Positions 42,762 to 54,766 are shown, numbered from the stretch's first letter. The stretch: 64,000 nucleotides of DNA from Klebsiella oxytoca NBRC 105695 (GCF_001598695.1 NZ_BCZK01000001.1:682001-746000); one strand, 5' to 3'. Numbers and translations: made by a program. The notes: generated by a model from the letters alone, not told the origin.

Positions 42762-43850
42762 ATGTATATGAAAATTAGTGGCTTAGTGATTTCACTGACG
42801 GCCATATTCTCCGGTCAGGCCTTTGCTGCGCTCCCTCAGGGCTATCCGGCGGATTATCAAAAGGTCGTGGATGCGGGGATTAAAGAAGGCAAGGTGGTGA
42901 TTTACTCAACCACGGATACTAAGGCCGCAGGTCCGTTAATTAAAGGTTTTGAAGCGCAATATCCCGGCATTAAAGTTGAATATAACGATATGAACAGTAC
43001 CGAATTGTACAACCGTTATATCAGCGAGCAGGCAGCGGGCGGCGGAAGCGGCGATGTGGTCTGGAGCTCTTCAATGGATACGGCGCTGAAGCTTGCCACC
43101 GATTATGCGGAACAGTATGCCTCCCCGGAACAAGATAAGCTGCCGAAATGGGCGGTCTGGCAGCAAAAAGCCTACGGCACCACCTATGAACCGGTGGTCT
43201 TTATCTATAATAAGCGCCTGATCCCGCAAGGGGATGTTCCTGATTCGCACACCGCGCTGGCGAAGCTGATCGCCAGTCAGGCTGATAAGTTCAAGGGCAA
43301 GGTCACTACCTACGATATTGAAAAATCGGGCCTGGGTTTTATGCTGGCGGTTCAGGACAGTAAAGCCGATGCTCACTACTTTGACGACCTGGCGGGAATG
43401 GCGAAAGGCGGGCTGACCGTGCAATCGTCCACCGGGACGATGATGGAGCGCGTCTCCTCCGGGGAAAACCTGATTGGCTACAACATCCTCGGTTCATACG
43501 CGGAGGCGCGGGCGAAAAACGACCCTTCGCTGGGTATCTCGTACCCGAAAGATTATGTGCTGGTGCTCTCGCGGGTCTCGTTTATTACCGCAGAAGCCGA
43601 GCATCTGAATGCGGCGAAGCTGTGGTTTGATTACGTGCTCTCGGAAAAGGGGCAAAGCATCCTGGCGAACCAGGCCGATATTCCCTCCCTGCGCAATGAT
43701 ATCGAAGGTAAAAATGATATCGACGGTATGACCAAAATGCTCGGCAGCGCGCTGAAGCCCATTCCGGTCGATGAAACGCTGCTGGCGTATCTTGAGCCGA
43801 AACAACGCCTGGAATTTATCAAACAGTGGCGCACCGCCGCGGCGAAATAA
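42762..43850 (+). CDS. Fbp/Afu-type ABC substrate-binding protein
   Basis: A 362-residue family 1/8 binding protein with a Sec signal (about 1-22, ending QAFAA). Features include VVIYSTTDTKAAGPLIKGFE, YNDMNSTELYNRYISEQ, and SGDVVWSSSMDTAL. This family includes ferric iron binders (FbpA), hexose-phosphate binders (AfuA) and phosphonate binders, so the ligand cannot be fixed from sequence. It begins a three-gene importer operon with a 71-nt spacer to the permease. Unlike the neighbouring iron genes it has no clear Fur box. Confidence 0.85.
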   Translation: MYMKISGLVISLTAIFSGQAFAALPQGYPADYQKVVDAGIKEGKVVIYSTTDTKAAGPLIKGFEAQYPGIKVEYNDMNSTELYNRYISEQAAGGGSGDVVWSSSMDTALKLATDYAEQYASPEQDKLPKWAVWQQKAYGTTYEPVVFIYNKRLIPQGDVPDSHTALAKLIASQADKFKGKVTTYDIEKSGLGFMLAVQDSKADAHYFDDLAGMAKGGLTVQSSTGTMMERVSSGENLIGYNILGSYAEARAKNDPSLGISYPKDYVLVLSRVSFITAEAEHLNAAKLWFDYVLSEKGQSILANQADIPSLRNDIEGKNDIDGMTKMLGSALKPIPVDETLLAYLEPKQRLEFIKQWRTAAAK

Positions 43851-43921
43851 CCCTCCGGCGCTGCGCATCTTTTCAGGATGCGCAGCCCACATGATACCCG
43901 CCAGGTTTAAAGGGATCGCTT

Positions 43922-45691
43922 ATGAATATTTTACGCCGAAAGTGGCAGGGGTTGCCGCGCGGAATTGTTGTCCTGATAACGGCGCTGGCCATTTATGTCC
44001 CGCTGCTATTTATCGTGGTGCAGAGCTTTCTCTCGGCACCCTTTTTTGCCCGCTCGAAGGCATTTAGCCTTGAGGCCTTCGAATTTATCTTTACCGATCC
44101 GGATTTTTATCTGGCGCTAAAATCTGGCTTTATTCTCGCCTTCGGCCTGGTGGCGATCGCCATTCCTCTCGGCGGGATCCTCGCCTTTTTAATGGTGCGC
44201 ACCGATTTACCCGGCAGACGGATTATTGAGCCGCTAATTCTGGTGCCGATTTTCGTATCGCCGATGGTGCTGGCCTTTGGTTACGTGGTGGCGGCGGGAC
44301 CAGTAGGCTTCTTTTCGCAATGGGCGGAGCAGCTGATCGGTTTTGTGCCCTGGAATATCTATTCGATGTTCAGCATCGTGGCGATCGCCGGACTGACGCA
44401 CGTTCCACACGCCTATCTCTATATCTCTTCCGCGCTGCGCAGCGTCGGTTCGGATGTGGAAGAAGCGGCGCGAACGGTTGGCGCATCGCCGCTGCAGGTC
44501 ATGACCTCGGTGAGCCTGCCGATGGTACGGCCGTCCATACTCTATGCCTGCGTACTGCTGTTTTTTCTCGGCCTGGAAGTCTTCGGCCTGATGCTGGTGC
44601 TGGGGGACCCGGAAGGCAATATGGTGCTGGCCACCTATCTTTATAAACTGACCAACAAGCTCGGCACGCCTTCCTATCATCTGATGGCAGCGGTGGCGGT
44701 GGTGCTGATCTGCATCACCATTCCGCTGGTGATGCTCCAGCGCCGCCTGATGCGTACCGCCAACCGCTTTGTCACCATGAAGGGGAAAGCATCGCAGGCC
44801 CGGGCGCTGCCGCTGGGGAAATGGCGCTGGGTCGCCGGTATCGTCGTGGTGGCCTGGTTAACGGTTACCATCGGCGTACCGCTGATCGGCGTTGCGCTGC
44901 GGGCCTTTATTTCGAACTGGGGGGTTGGCGTCCCGCTGTGGGATGAACTCTCGCTGGCGACGTTTCGCAACATCTGGCAGCAGCCGAATTTGCTGCGCGC
45001 CATCGTTAACTCTATGGCGATTGGGGTCATCGGCGGCGCGCTGGCGGTGGTCTGCTATCTGTTCGTAGGCATCGCGATGCACCGCAAACCGGATAACGTC
45101 ACGCGCTTTCTCGACTACAGCGTGCTGGTGCCGCGTGCGGTGCCGGGGCTGCTGGCCGGGCTGGCATTTTTGTGGGTGTTTCTGTTTCTGCCGATGTGGC
45201 TGGATCAGTCGCTGAAAAACGGCTGGCTCTCGGCGCTGCCGGTGGCTGAGTGGCTGCGCGACCATCTGATTGTTCAGCTGCGCGCGCTGCGTAATACCAT
45301 TTTTAGCGTCTGGCTGGCCTATACCGTGGTCTGGATGGCCTACGGCCTGCGGCTCATCTCCTCGACGCTGCTGCAGGTGGCGCCTGAGCTGGAGGAGGCG
45401 GCGCGCAGTACCGGCGCATCGCGCGGGCAGATCACCCGCCACGTCACGGTGCCGCTGTCGCGCTATGGCCTGATTGGCTCCTGGCTGCTGATGTTTCTTA
45501 TCTTCGAGCGCGAATATTCGACCGGGGTTTATCTGCTCTCTCCGGGAACGGAAACTATCGGTTCGATGCTGGTGTCGCTGTGGGCGGCGGGAGCTATCGA
45601 TATCGTCGCCGCGCTCTCGTTTATTAATATCCTGCTGGTGGTCGTGGGTCTGGGCATCGCCCTGCGCTTTGGAGTGAAATTACATGATTGA
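43922..45691 (+). CDS. Fbp/Afu-type ABC permease (double-domain)
   Basis: A 589-residue permease carrying two BPD_transp_1 domains in one chain (about 20-280 and 310-585), as in FbpB/AfuB. Each half shows an EAA loop: SDVEEAARTVGASPLQVM near 177-194 and PELEEAARSTGASRGQIT near 487-504. About 12 helices are visible, and the intracellular join (RRLMRTANRF) is near 275-285. It overlaps the ATPase gene by 8 nt. Confidence 0.9.
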   Translation: MNILRRKWQGLPRGIVVLITALAIYVPLLFIVVQSFLSAPFFARSKAFSLEAFEFIFTDPDFYLALKSGFILAFGLVAIAIPLGGILAFLMVRTDLPGRRIIEPLILVPIFVSPMVLAFGYVVAAGPVGFFSQWAEQLIGFVPWNIYSMFSIVAIAGLTHVPHAYLYISSALRSVGSDVEEAARTVGASPLQVMTSVSLPMVRPSILYACVLLFFLGLEVFGLMLVLGDPEGNMVLATYLYKLTNKLGTPSYHLMAAVAVVLICITIPLVMLQRRLMRTANRFVTMKGKASQARALPLGKWRWVAGIVVVAWLTVTIGVPLIGVALRAFISNWGVGVPLWDELSLATFRNIWQQPNLLRAIVNSMAIGVIGGALAVVCYLFVGIAMHRKPDNVTRFLDYSVLVPRAVPGLLAGLAFLWVFLFLPMWLDQSLKNGWLSALPVAEWLRDHLIVQLRALRNTIFSVWLAYTVVWMAYGLRLISSTLLQVAPELEEAARSTGASRGQITRHVTVPLSRYGLIGSWLLMFLIFEREYSTGVYLLSPGTETIGSMLVSLWAAGAIDIVAALSFINILLVVVGLGIALRFGVKLHD

Positions 45692-46754
45692 ATTATCGGT
45701 AGAAAACCTGCATCTGACCTACGGCGATAACCCGGTACTGAAGGGCGTATCTATGGAGCTGAGGCGGGGGGAAGTCGTCTCGCTGCTCGGTCCATCGGGG
45801 AGCGGAAAAACCACGCTGCTGCGGGCGGTCGCCGGGCTGGAGAAGCCCACCAGCGGCACGATCGCTATCGGTAAAACCCGCGTTTATGACGGCAACCCGC
45901 GTAGTGAAATTCCGGCGGAGGAGCGTAACCTGGGTCTGGTGTTCCAGTCCTACGCCCTGTGGCCGCATAAAACGGTATTTGAGAACGTGGCTTACCCCCT
46001 CAGGCTACGTAAGGTCGCCGCCGCGGAGATCAAACAGCGGGTGCAGAGCGTACTCGATCAGCTGGGCCTGGGGAATCTTGGCAATCGCCACCCGCATCAG
46101 CTCTCCGGAGGACAACAGCAGCGCGTGGCCATCGGCCGGGCGCTGGTATATAACCCGCCGGTCATTCTGCTGGATGAACCCCTGTCGAACCTCGACGCTA
46201 AGCTGCGGGAAGAGGCGCGGGTCTTTTTGCGCGAGCTGATCGTCAAGCTGGGTCTGTCGGCGCTGATGGTGACCCACGATCAGAATGAGGCGATGGCGAT
46301 TTCCGATCGCATTTTGCTGCTCAATAACGGCGTCATTGAGCAGCAGGGAACGCCGCAGGAGATGTACGGCAGCCCGAGAACGCTGTTTGCCGCCGAGTTT
46401 ATGGGCAGCAATAATCGGCTGCACGGCACCGTCACCGATCTGGATAACGGTCGGGCGCGCATTGAGGGCGCCAGCTGGGCACTGTGGGGAATGGCCGGGG
46501 AAGGGGTCAGCGTGGGGGCGGAAGCAACGGCGATCATTCGTGTTGAACGCCTGCGCATAGCCTCCTCGCCTGAAGAGAACATGCTGGAATTAGCGCTGCT
46601 GACCAGTATGTATCTCGGCGACCGCTGGGAGTATCTGTTTCGCACCGAAGGCGATGATTTCGCTATTCGTGCCTACGGTAGCGCACTGCGCGATGCCGAA
46701 CGTTGCCATCTTACCTTGCCCGTCAACGATCTGTGGATCTTCCCGAAAGGCTGA
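45684..46754 (+). CDS. Fbp/Afu-type ABC ATPase
   Basis: A 356-residue ATPase: Walker A GPSGSGKTT, Q-loop VFQSYALWPHKTVFENVAYP, signature LSGGQQQR, Walker B VILLDEPLSNLD, switch VTHDQNEAMA. A C-terminal TOBE-type regulatory domain spans about 245-356. It completes the importer with the double permease and binding protein. The gene converges with budC across a hairpin at 46753-46782. Confidence 0.9.
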   Translation: MIELSVENLHLTYGDNPVLKGVSMELRRGEVVSLLGPSGSGKTTLLRAVAGLEKPTSGTIAIGKTRVYDGNPRSEIPAEERNLGLVFQSYALWPHKTVFENVAYPLRLRKVAAAEIKQRVQSVLDQLGLGNLGNRHPHQLSGGQQQRVAIGRALVYNPPVILLDEPLSNLDAKLREEARVFLRELIVKLGLSALMVTHDQNEAMAISDRILLLNNGVIEQQGTPQEMYGSPRTLFAAEFMGSNNRLHGTVTDLDNGRARIEGASWALWGMAGEGVSVGAEATAIIRVERLRIASSPEENMLELALLTSMYLGDRWEYLFRTEGDDFAIRAYGSALRDAERCHLTLPVNDLWIFPKG

Positions 46755-46782
46755 AAAAAAGCCCCGGCGCTTAGGCCGGGGC
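46753..46782 (-). terminator. rho-independent terminator of the bud operon
   Basis: GCCCCGGC (46761-46768) and GCCGGGGC (46775-46782) form a perfect stem. Read on the minus strand it is followed by seven T, 26 nt after the budC stop. It may also act on the converging ABC operon. Confidence 0.88.
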
Positions 46783-46807
46783 AAACCATGTCAGAGTTTA
46801 TTTATTA

Positions 46808-49281
<2,474 letters not shown>

Positions 49282-49291
49282 GAGAATCTCC

Positions 49292-50071
49292 TTAGTTTTC
49301 GACTGAGCGAATGGCGGCATCTAGATTGTCCGGGTGCAGATCCGCCTGCAGGAAGGCGCTATCGGCAGGAAGGTCAATCATCAATTTGTGGATTTCGCCA
49401 AAGGTCAGCACGCCGTGGTCGAGCTGATAATCGAGCAGATGACCGCCGCCCTGACGGTCATCGGTGATGAAATGTTCGTGGTAGCCGGCAACGTTAATGC
49501 CCTGCATATGCTGCGGGGTACGGAAGCCGACCAGTACCCCTTCGCGCTGGTTGAAGCGGAACACAGGCTGGTCGTCGAGCACGTCGGTCATCGCCCGGTA
49601 GGGCGGGGTCTGGCGCGGTACGGTGCGGGTATGCGCATGACGAAAATGACCGTTAATGCGCAAGGCGCAGAAGAGATTATCGGAGGGTATTTGCTGGTCG
49701 ATAATGTCGTGCAGCTGCTGGCGGCTCACCGGTTTATCGAACGTTTTACGATACTGCGGCTGAAACCAGGTCATCACCGCAAACGGCGTGCGCTGTTCCA
49801 TTCGGGCTTTACGGGCGCTGCCGTCGGCGCGCAGCTGGTATACCTCGCTGCTAAACGCGATCAGCTCGCCGTCCAGTTCATTAAAGGTTCCCAGGCCAAA
49901 ATCGCCGTGGGTGAGTAAATCAGCGATGGTGGTATTGCCTTCATAAACGCCGCTCAACAGCGCGCTCATCAGAGAGGTCTGGTAGATGACGCTATCGGGA
50001 TGTTGCGCGGAAAACCCTCGTAGAGTTTCACACAGGCTCTCTTCACAAGAGCATTCAGCAGAATGGTTCAT
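49292..50071 (-). CDS. budA: alpha-acetolactate decarboxylase BudA
   Basis: A 259-residue zinc enzyme converting 2-acetolactate to R-acetoin and CO2. The zinc histidines lie in [10 protein letters not shown] near 197-206 and [11 protein letters not shown]. The N-terminal [10 protein letters not shown] and [17 protein letters not shown] match Klebsiella/Raoultella BudA closely. It is the first gene of the bud operon, with AGGAAG on its strand before the ATG, and diverges from budR. Confidence 0.96.
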   Translation of the reverse strand: MNHSAECSCEESLCETLRGFSAQHPDSVIYQTSLMSALLSGVYEGNTTIADLLTHGDFGLGTFNELDGELIAFSSEVYQLRADGSARKARMEQRTPFAVMTWFQPQYRKTFDKPVSRQQLHDIIDQQIPSDNLFCALRINGHFRHAHTRTVPRQTPPYRAMTDVLDDQPVFRFNQREGVLVGFRTPQHMQGINVAGYHEHFITDDRQGGGHLLDYQLDHGVLTFGEIHKLMIDLPADSAFLQADLHPDNLDAAIRSVEN

Positions 50072-50177
50072 TACCCGCTTCCTCGTTCAACGAATATCAG
50101 AAAGGTTAAATAAATGTTGACGCGATTCAGCTCACAGTTCCAATATAGAATCTATGCTTGTTTGAGACGTTTTCGAT
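50072..50177. promoter_or_regulatory. divergent budA/budR promoter region
   Basis: The 106-nt spacer separates budA (minus) from budR (plus) and must hold both promoters. It contains AT-rich CCAATATAGAATCTATG near 50142-50158 and a TTGACGCGATTCAG segment near 50115. BudR is known in Klebsiella-type bud clusters to activate budABC and repress itself from this region in response to acetate. The exact binding bases are not assigned. Confidence 0.6.
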
Positions 50178-51050
50178 ATGGAACTTCGTTATCTGCGCTA
50201 CTTTGTTGCCGTCGCCGAGGCGCGACATTTCACTAAAGCGGCAAAAGAACTTGGTATCTCACAGCCGCCTTTAAGCCAACAAATTCAACGGCTTGAACGG
50301 GAAATTGGCACGCCGCTTTTCCGCCGTTTAACGCGCGGCGTTGAGCTAACGGAAGCGGGGGAGTCGTTCTATGAGGATGCCTGCCAGATCCTCGCCCTGA
50401 GCGATGCGGCGCTCGAAAAGACGAAAGGGATCGCCCGCGGACTGAACGGTCGGCTGGCGCTGGGCATTACCAGTTCTGATGCCTTCCATCCGCAGATCTT
50501 TAGCCTGCTGCAGCAGTTCCAACAACGTTACCCGGCGGTAACGCTGCATCAAATCGAGGGCAATATGGCGACGCTGATGGGGGCGCTTGGCGAAGCGGAG
50601 CTGGATATTGCTTTTGTACGCCTGCCTTGTGAAAGCAGTAAAGCCTTTAATCTGCGGATTATCGATCAGGAGCCGATGGTGATCGCGCTGGCGCGTTCGC
50701 ATCCGCTGTCGTCATGCGATGAACTCGCGCTCGAGCAGCTTACCGACGTGGCGCCGATTCTTTTTCCGCGCGAAGTGGCCCCTGGCCTGTATGAGCTGGT
50801 GTTCAACAGCTATCTGCGCGCCGGTATTGACGTGCAGCGAGCCTATCAATCATCGCAAATATCGTCGTCGCTCAGCATGGTGGAAGCCGGATTCGGCTTT
50901 GCGCTGGTGCCGCAGTCGATGACCTGCATCACGCTACCTGGCGTCAGCTACCACCCTTTGGCGGGCGCGCCGCTAAAAACCGATATTGCTATCGCCTGGC
51001 GACGCTACGAGCGTTCGCGCACGGTGAAGCATTTCCTGGCCATGTTTTAA
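50178..51050 (+). CDS. budR: LysR-type regulator BudR
   Basis: A 290-residue LysR protein with the standard start MELRYLRYFVAVAEARHFT and helix-turn-helix (about 18-40, KAAKELGISQPPLSQQIQRL). The effector domain is type 2 periplasmic-binding-like. Location and direction, divergent from budABC, identify it as BudR/AlsR. The ATG at 50178 has only a weak ribosome site, which is common for autoregulated LysR genes. Confidence 0.93.
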   Translation: MELRYLRYFVAVAEARHFTKAAKELGISQPPLSQQIQRLEREIGTPLFRRLTRGVELTEAGESFYEDACQILALSDAALEKTKGIARGLNGRLALGITSSDAFHPQIFSLLQQFQQRYPAVTLHQIEGNMATLMGALGEAELDIAFVRLPCESSKAFNLRIIDQEPMVIALARSHPLSSCDELALEQLTDVAPILFPREVAPGLYELVFNSYLRAGIDVQRAYQSSQISSSLSMVEAGFGFALVPQSMTCITLPGVSYHPLAGAPLKTDIAIAWRRYERSRTVKHFLAMF

Positions 51051-51097
51051 CCGGCGAGGTGACTTATTCAGCAGCTATTGACGTTTTATACTGTGTT

Positions 51098-51310
51098 TTA
51101 AGAAAGATAAACATTGGCGGCGGTCGGGCCACGCAGTCCGTTGACTCGACAAAATTCGACGCGGATGCCGGGGCTGATTGTGGTTGGCTCGCCGGGCGAT
51201 AGTGCGGAAATATGAACCTGTACGTCTTTGCGACCATCGGAGGGGATGATCAGGCCTTTGCCTGTTTTATTATCAAATGTTTTGACAATACCTGTCATTT
51301 TTTGGAACAA
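51098..51310 (-). CDS. cspH: CspH-like cold-shock-domain protein
   Basis: A 70-residue cold-shock-fold protein. It lacks the CspA RNP1 aromatic KGFGFI; instead it reads GKGLIIP, and it ends [12 protein letters not shown]. This places it with CspF/CspH, members with a degenerate nucleic-acid face. The longer MFQKMTGIV start aligns with E. coli CspH (MSRKMTGIV), so 51310 is used. It converges with budR. A separate hairpin lies upstream, so it has its own promoter. Confidence 0.85.
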   Translation of the reverse strand: MFQKMTGIVKTFDNKTGKGLIIPSDGRKDVQVHISALSPGEPTTISPGIRVEFCRVNGLRGPTAANVYLS

Positions 51311-51379
51311 ATAAATACCTTTTAAATATGAAAACCGGCACGACTATACAGTAAGTGAGTGGGAAGTCTATGCAAATCG

Positions 51380-51401
51380 AAATAAAACCCGCGCTTGCGG
51401 G
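51380..51401 (-). terminator. terminator downstream of the zinc-ribbon gene
   Basis: CCCGC (51388-51392) and GCGGG (51397-51401) form a short GC-rich stem with a 4-nt loop. On the minus strand it is followed by TTTTATTT. It separates the small zinc-ribbon gene from the CspH-like gene. Confidence 0.65.
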
Positions 51402-51438
51402 CTTTTACTTTGCCAAAAAAACGCCATCAGCGCTGGCT

Positions 51439-51466
51439 GATTATTGTGCAATCATGCGCAATAATC
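51439..51466. other. 11-bp stem-loop between the small cold-shock genes
   Basis: GATTATTGTGC (51439-51449) pairs with GCGCAATAATC (51456-51466), with one G-T pair and a 6-nt loop. It lies within 20 nt of the zinc-ribbon stop. It could be a 3'-end stabiliser or an RNA thermosensor-type element; no T-run follows directly. Confidence 0.45.
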
Positions 51467-51485
51467 GGCTTCTGACAAGGGATAA

Positions 51486-51656
51486 TTAAGCAGCGGTTTT
51501 TGCAGAGGACTGGAAAAATTTATGGCAGTAGGGGCAGATGAGTTGAGCACCTTTTTGTACTCGGCTGAAGCTGTGTTCTGAGTCCTGAGAGCAGTTAGGG
51601 CAGGAACATTTTACGAGATAATTACGGCGAGTTTTAGCGTCTTTGCGTTCTGACAT
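51486..51656 (-). CDS. ynfU: YnfU-like small zinc-ribbon protein
   Basis: A 56-residue protein beginning MSERKDAKTRR. It has two Cys pairs, CSCPNC and CPYC, about 20 residues apart, forming a zinc ribbon. It resembles the enterobacterial YnfU family. The ATG is preceded by CAGGAAA. Neighbouring a CspH-like gene suggests cold or stress expression. Not covered by longer reading frames; I read it directly from the minus strand. Confidence 0.75.
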   Translation of the reverse strand: MSERKDAKTRRNYLVKCSCPNCSQDSEHSFSRVQKGAQLICPYCHKFFQSSAKTAA

Positions 51657-51671
51657 ATGATATTTCCTGAG

Positions 51672-51827
51672 TTAAGGGCTTACGACCATACAGCATTGCG
51701 CCGCAAATAGCTCTAACTCATTCTGCATAGCGCGTAAATGAGGGAACTCAGGAACCCTATCGCTGGCACCAGTATGAGAAAAATCGTTTCGTGGCCGCAG
51801 GCGGTTAAAGAGTAAGTTTTCCCCCAT
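51672..51827 (-). CDS. possible small protein upstream of the zinc-ribbon gene
   Basis: A 51-residue frame starting MGENLLFNRLRP and ending CCMVVSP; the frame continues up to a TTG at 51875. It stops 15 nt before the zinc-ribbon ATG, which could make a two-gene unit. No family is recognised and the ribosome site is weak. The stretch 51828-52143 upstream is AT-rich with no gene that I can support; it should contain the promoter of the methionine gamma-lyase-like gene (start 52144). Confidence 0.3.
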   Translation of the reverse strand: MGENLLFNRLRPRNDFSHTGASDRVPEFPHLRAMQNELELFAAQCCMVVSP

Positions 51828-52143
51828 ATTTTTGTGATTAACATCACCCTTTAAATTCAATGTTTTATTTATCAATCAGTTAATGGTGGGTGATTTTTTC
51901 GTGCAGAGAACAATTTTCTCCATTATTCGCGGATTAGAGGGAAAATAGGTAAGATTTTCTTCCGCGCCTAATATACATTTTAATGGTGGTCGAAGAACGC
52001 AAATCACGATGTTGATGATTATATGACCGTTTATTTTTTGGCTATTAAACGGAGTTTTGGCGGCAGTCTTATGTGCCAACTTCGCTGACCACGTAAATAA
52101 GAACTCACGATATTTATGACTAATAATAGTTTGAGTATATCCT

Positions 52144-53331
52144 ATGAAAACCAGAACTAAAGATATTGCTACCCTGGCCGTTCATGCTGGAAGCCAATCC
52201 GATCCGGTAACCAACGCTATATTTACCCCGATTGTCACAGCCAGCTCTTTTATCCAGCCTAACCTTTATGAAGGCGGCGATTTTTGTTATTCCCGGGTTT
52301 CCAATCCAACGCGTAAAGCTTATGAATCCGCACTTGCCGAGCTGGAGGGGGGGATATATGCCACCGCTACCGCATCGGGAATGGCGGCCACCAATATCGT
52401 GATGGAACTATTGCCCAAAGACGCACACATTATTGCGATGAAGGGCGTCTACGGCGGAACCTGGCGGCTGTTTGAGAAATTAAAAACGCACACCACCGGC
52501 GCCACAATTTCCTATATCGATCTGAACGATGAGCAGAGCCTGATGGCGAATATTCAGGAAAATACCGCCTTAATCTGGATTGAAACGCCGACCAATCCAT
52601 TACTTGAACTGGTCGATATCGCGAAAGTGTGTCGTATTGCTAAAGAACACGCCATTACCACCTGCGTTGATAATACCTTTGCCAGCGCCTGGAACCATAA
52701 ACCGCTTGAAATGGGGGCGGACATGGTCATGCTCTCCACCAGTAAATATGTTGGCGGACATTCTGATTTAATAGGCGGCGCGGTTATTACCAATAATGAA
52801 GCGCTCGCCTCGAGGCTCGATTTTATTAAAACAACGATCGGCTCTATTGCCTCGCCCTTTGATGCTTACCTTGCCCTGCGCGGTATGAAAACGCTGGATT
52901 TGCGCATGGAGCGTCAGTGCAGTAATGCCCTGCGCGTGGCGGAATATCTGGAAAACCATCCGGCGATTGCCAGCGTCTATTATCCGGGGCTGCCGTCGCA
53001 TCCTCAGCATCAGCTATGCAAGAAGCAAATGCGTTCGGGCGGCGCGGTAGTGACCGCGACCCTGAAGGGAGACATGCAGAGCCTGAAACGCTTTATCGGC
53101 GGTCTGCACTATTTTGTGCTGGCGGAATCGCTGGGCGGGGTAGAGAGCATGATTAACCATTCGGCCTCAATGTCCCACGGTTCGATGTCAAAAGAGGAGC
53201 GGGAAGCGATCGGCGTTTATGACACGACGCTGCGCTTCTCCGTCGGCATTGAACATATCGATGACTTACTCCAGGACCTGGATATTGCCTTCGCCGCTAT
53301 GGACCTCAAACAGGATAACCATCATGCATGA
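52144..53331 (+). CDS. methionine gamma-lyase-like PLP enzyme
   Basis: A 395-residue Cys/Met-metabolism PLP enzyme. Conserved pieces are YSRVSNPTRKAYESALAELE near 50-69, the DNTFAS aspartate region, and the PLP lysine in STSKYVGGHSD (Lys201). Neighbours, an antiporter and RidA, favour a catabolic gamma-lyase giving 2-oxobutyrate, ammonia and methanethiol from methionine, or H2S from homocysteine. Cystathionine gamma-synthase is less likely but cannot be excluded from sequence alone. Its last 8 bases overlap the next gene. The start has a modest ribosome site (TATATCC). Confidence 0.85.
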   Translation: MKTRTKDIATLAVHAGSQSDPVTNAIFTPIVTASSFIQPNLYEGGDFCYSRVSNPTRKAYESALAELEGGIYATATASGMAATNIVMELLPKDAHIIAMKGVYGGTWRLFEKLKTHTTGATISYIDLNDEQSLMANIQENTALIWIETPTNPLLELVDIAKVCRIAKEHAITTCVDNTFASAWNHKPLEMGADMVMLSTSKYVGGHSDLIGGAVITNNEALASRLDFIKTTIGSIASPFDAYLALRGMKTLDLRMERQCSNALRVAEYLENHPAIASVYYPGLPSHPQHQLCKKQMRSGGAVVTATLKGDMQSLKRFIGGLHYFVLAESLGGVESMINHSASMSHGSMSKEEREAIGVYDTTLRFSVGIEHIDDLLQDLDIAFAAMDLKQDNHHA

Positions 53332-54742
53332 TTATGGCATCTGGACGATAATTACTCCGCTGGTCACCATTATTCTGGCGATTCTGACCCGCCAGGTGAT
53401 CCTCTCTCTGCTTACCGGTATTTTTGTCGGCTATGCGGTGATTCACCACAGCATTATCCAGGGCGTTGGCGGCACGCTGAACGGAATTATTGAAACCTTT
53501 GCCTCCGCCGGTAATGCGCGAACGATTATTTTTATGGTGATGATCGGCGGCATTATGCGGCTGATTGTGGTCACCGGCGGCGTGCGAAAGCTGGTGCAGT
53601 TTCTTTCGGAGAAAAATGATTTCGTCACCAATAAAAAGTCGGTCCAGCTACTGGCGATGGTGGTGACATCGTTAATCTTTATCGAGAGTTCGATAAACCA
53701 GCTGATTGCCGGCGCATCAACGAAAAACCTTGCCCGGCGCTATAAAGTCTCGCCGGAAAAGATGTCCTATATTATCCAGACTTCCTGCGTGTCCGTTTGC
53801 TCGTCGGTGATGATCAACGGCTGGGGAGCGGCGATGATGGGGGTTATCGGCGTCCAGATTGCGCAAGGCTACCTGACCGGCGAGCCATTTGAAGTGCTGG
53901 CAAGCTCGATGGTCTGGAATACGATGGCCTGGTTTTCATTAGCCTCAGTGCTTTTTTATATCCTCTCCGGCTGTAGCTGGGGGCCGATGAAAAAGGCGGA
54001 GGTTAAGTTTGAAACGGTCCAGACGGAAATAGAACAAGAGCATGGCGAAGAGGAAGCGGACCCGGTGATTGACCATCCGGCCTGCAACTCATTGCTCAAC
54101 TTCTTTATTCCAATCCTTTCCACCGTACTTATGGTGCCGGTAGTGCTATATATCACCGGCGAGGGACAATTCTCCAAAGGCAGCGGCTCCATGTCGGTCT
54201 ACTCCGGCGTTATGTTTGGCACCGTCGTCTCTTTTATCTGGTTTCGCCTGCGCGGTATTCTGAACGTAGAAAACTTTTTTAAAGAGCTGTATATCGGCTA
54301 CGCCAGTATGGTGAAAATCAGCTCAATCATGATTCTGGCCTTCCTGATGGGGCATATTTCGGCGGAACTGAATACCGGACAGTATATTGCTTCGATAACC
54401 TCCGGCGTTATTCCATCCGGCTTTTCGATCGGCTTTATCTTCCTGATTGCCGCGGTGATGTCGCTGGCCACCGGTACCTCCTGGGGAACCTTCGCCATCA
54501 TGATTCCAATTGGCGTCCAGCTCGGCGTGTCCTTAGGCATCGATCCGCACTTTATGATCGGCGCGGCGATTTCCGGCTCAATCTTTGGTGATATGACTTC
54601 GCCTATCTCCAGTGATGCCATCGTGGCATCGATGGCGACCAACTGTGACCATATTGAACATATTCGCACCCAGCTGCCTTATGCGCTGGTGACGGGCGGG
54701 CTGGCGCTCATTGTTTATTTAATTGTCGGCTTCACTCTTTAA
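53324..54742 (+). CDS. NhaC-family Na+/H+ antiporter-like transporter
   Basis: A 472-residue membrane protein with about 11-12 helices, of the NhaC/ArsB-like ion transporter superfamily. The frame starts upstream at 53219, but the ATG at 53324 (MHDYGIWTII) overlaps the lyase stop and begins the first helix. Key segments are SLIFIESSINQLIAGASTKN and ATGTSWGTFAIM and a long charged loop (about 225-260). In sulfur amino acid operons such proteins may move amino acids rather than sodium, so the substrate is uncertain. Confidence 0.83.
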   Translation: MHDYGIWTIITPLVTIILAILTRQVILSLLTGIFVGYAVIHHSIIQGVGGTLNGIIETFASAGNARTIIFMVMIGGIMRLIVVTGGVRKLVQFLSEKNDFVTNKKSVQLLAMVVTSLIFIESSINQLIAGASTKNLARRYKVSPEKMSYIIQTSCVSVCSSVMINGWGAAMMGVIGVQIAQGYLTGEPFEVLASSMVWNTMAWFSLASVLFYILSGCSWGPMKKAEVKFETVQTEIEQEHGEEEADPVIDHPACNSLLNFFIPILSTVLMVPVVLYITGEGQFSKGSGSMSVYSGVMFGTVVSFIWFRLRGILNVENFFKELYIGYASMVKISSIMILAFLMGHISAELNTGQYIASITSGVIPSGFSIGFIFLIAAVMSLATGTSWGTFAIMIPIGVQLGVSLGIDPHFMIGAAISGSIFGDMTSPISSDAIVASMATNCDHIEHIRTQLPYALVTGGLALIVYLIVGFTL

Positions 54743-54766
54743 CTCAATATTCTTAAAGGATTTGCT

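Noticed and set aside
51876-52079. 67-residue minus-strand frame in the spacer before the gamma-lyase gene
   Set aside because: AT-rich promoter-type DNA, no family features and no convincing ribosome site.
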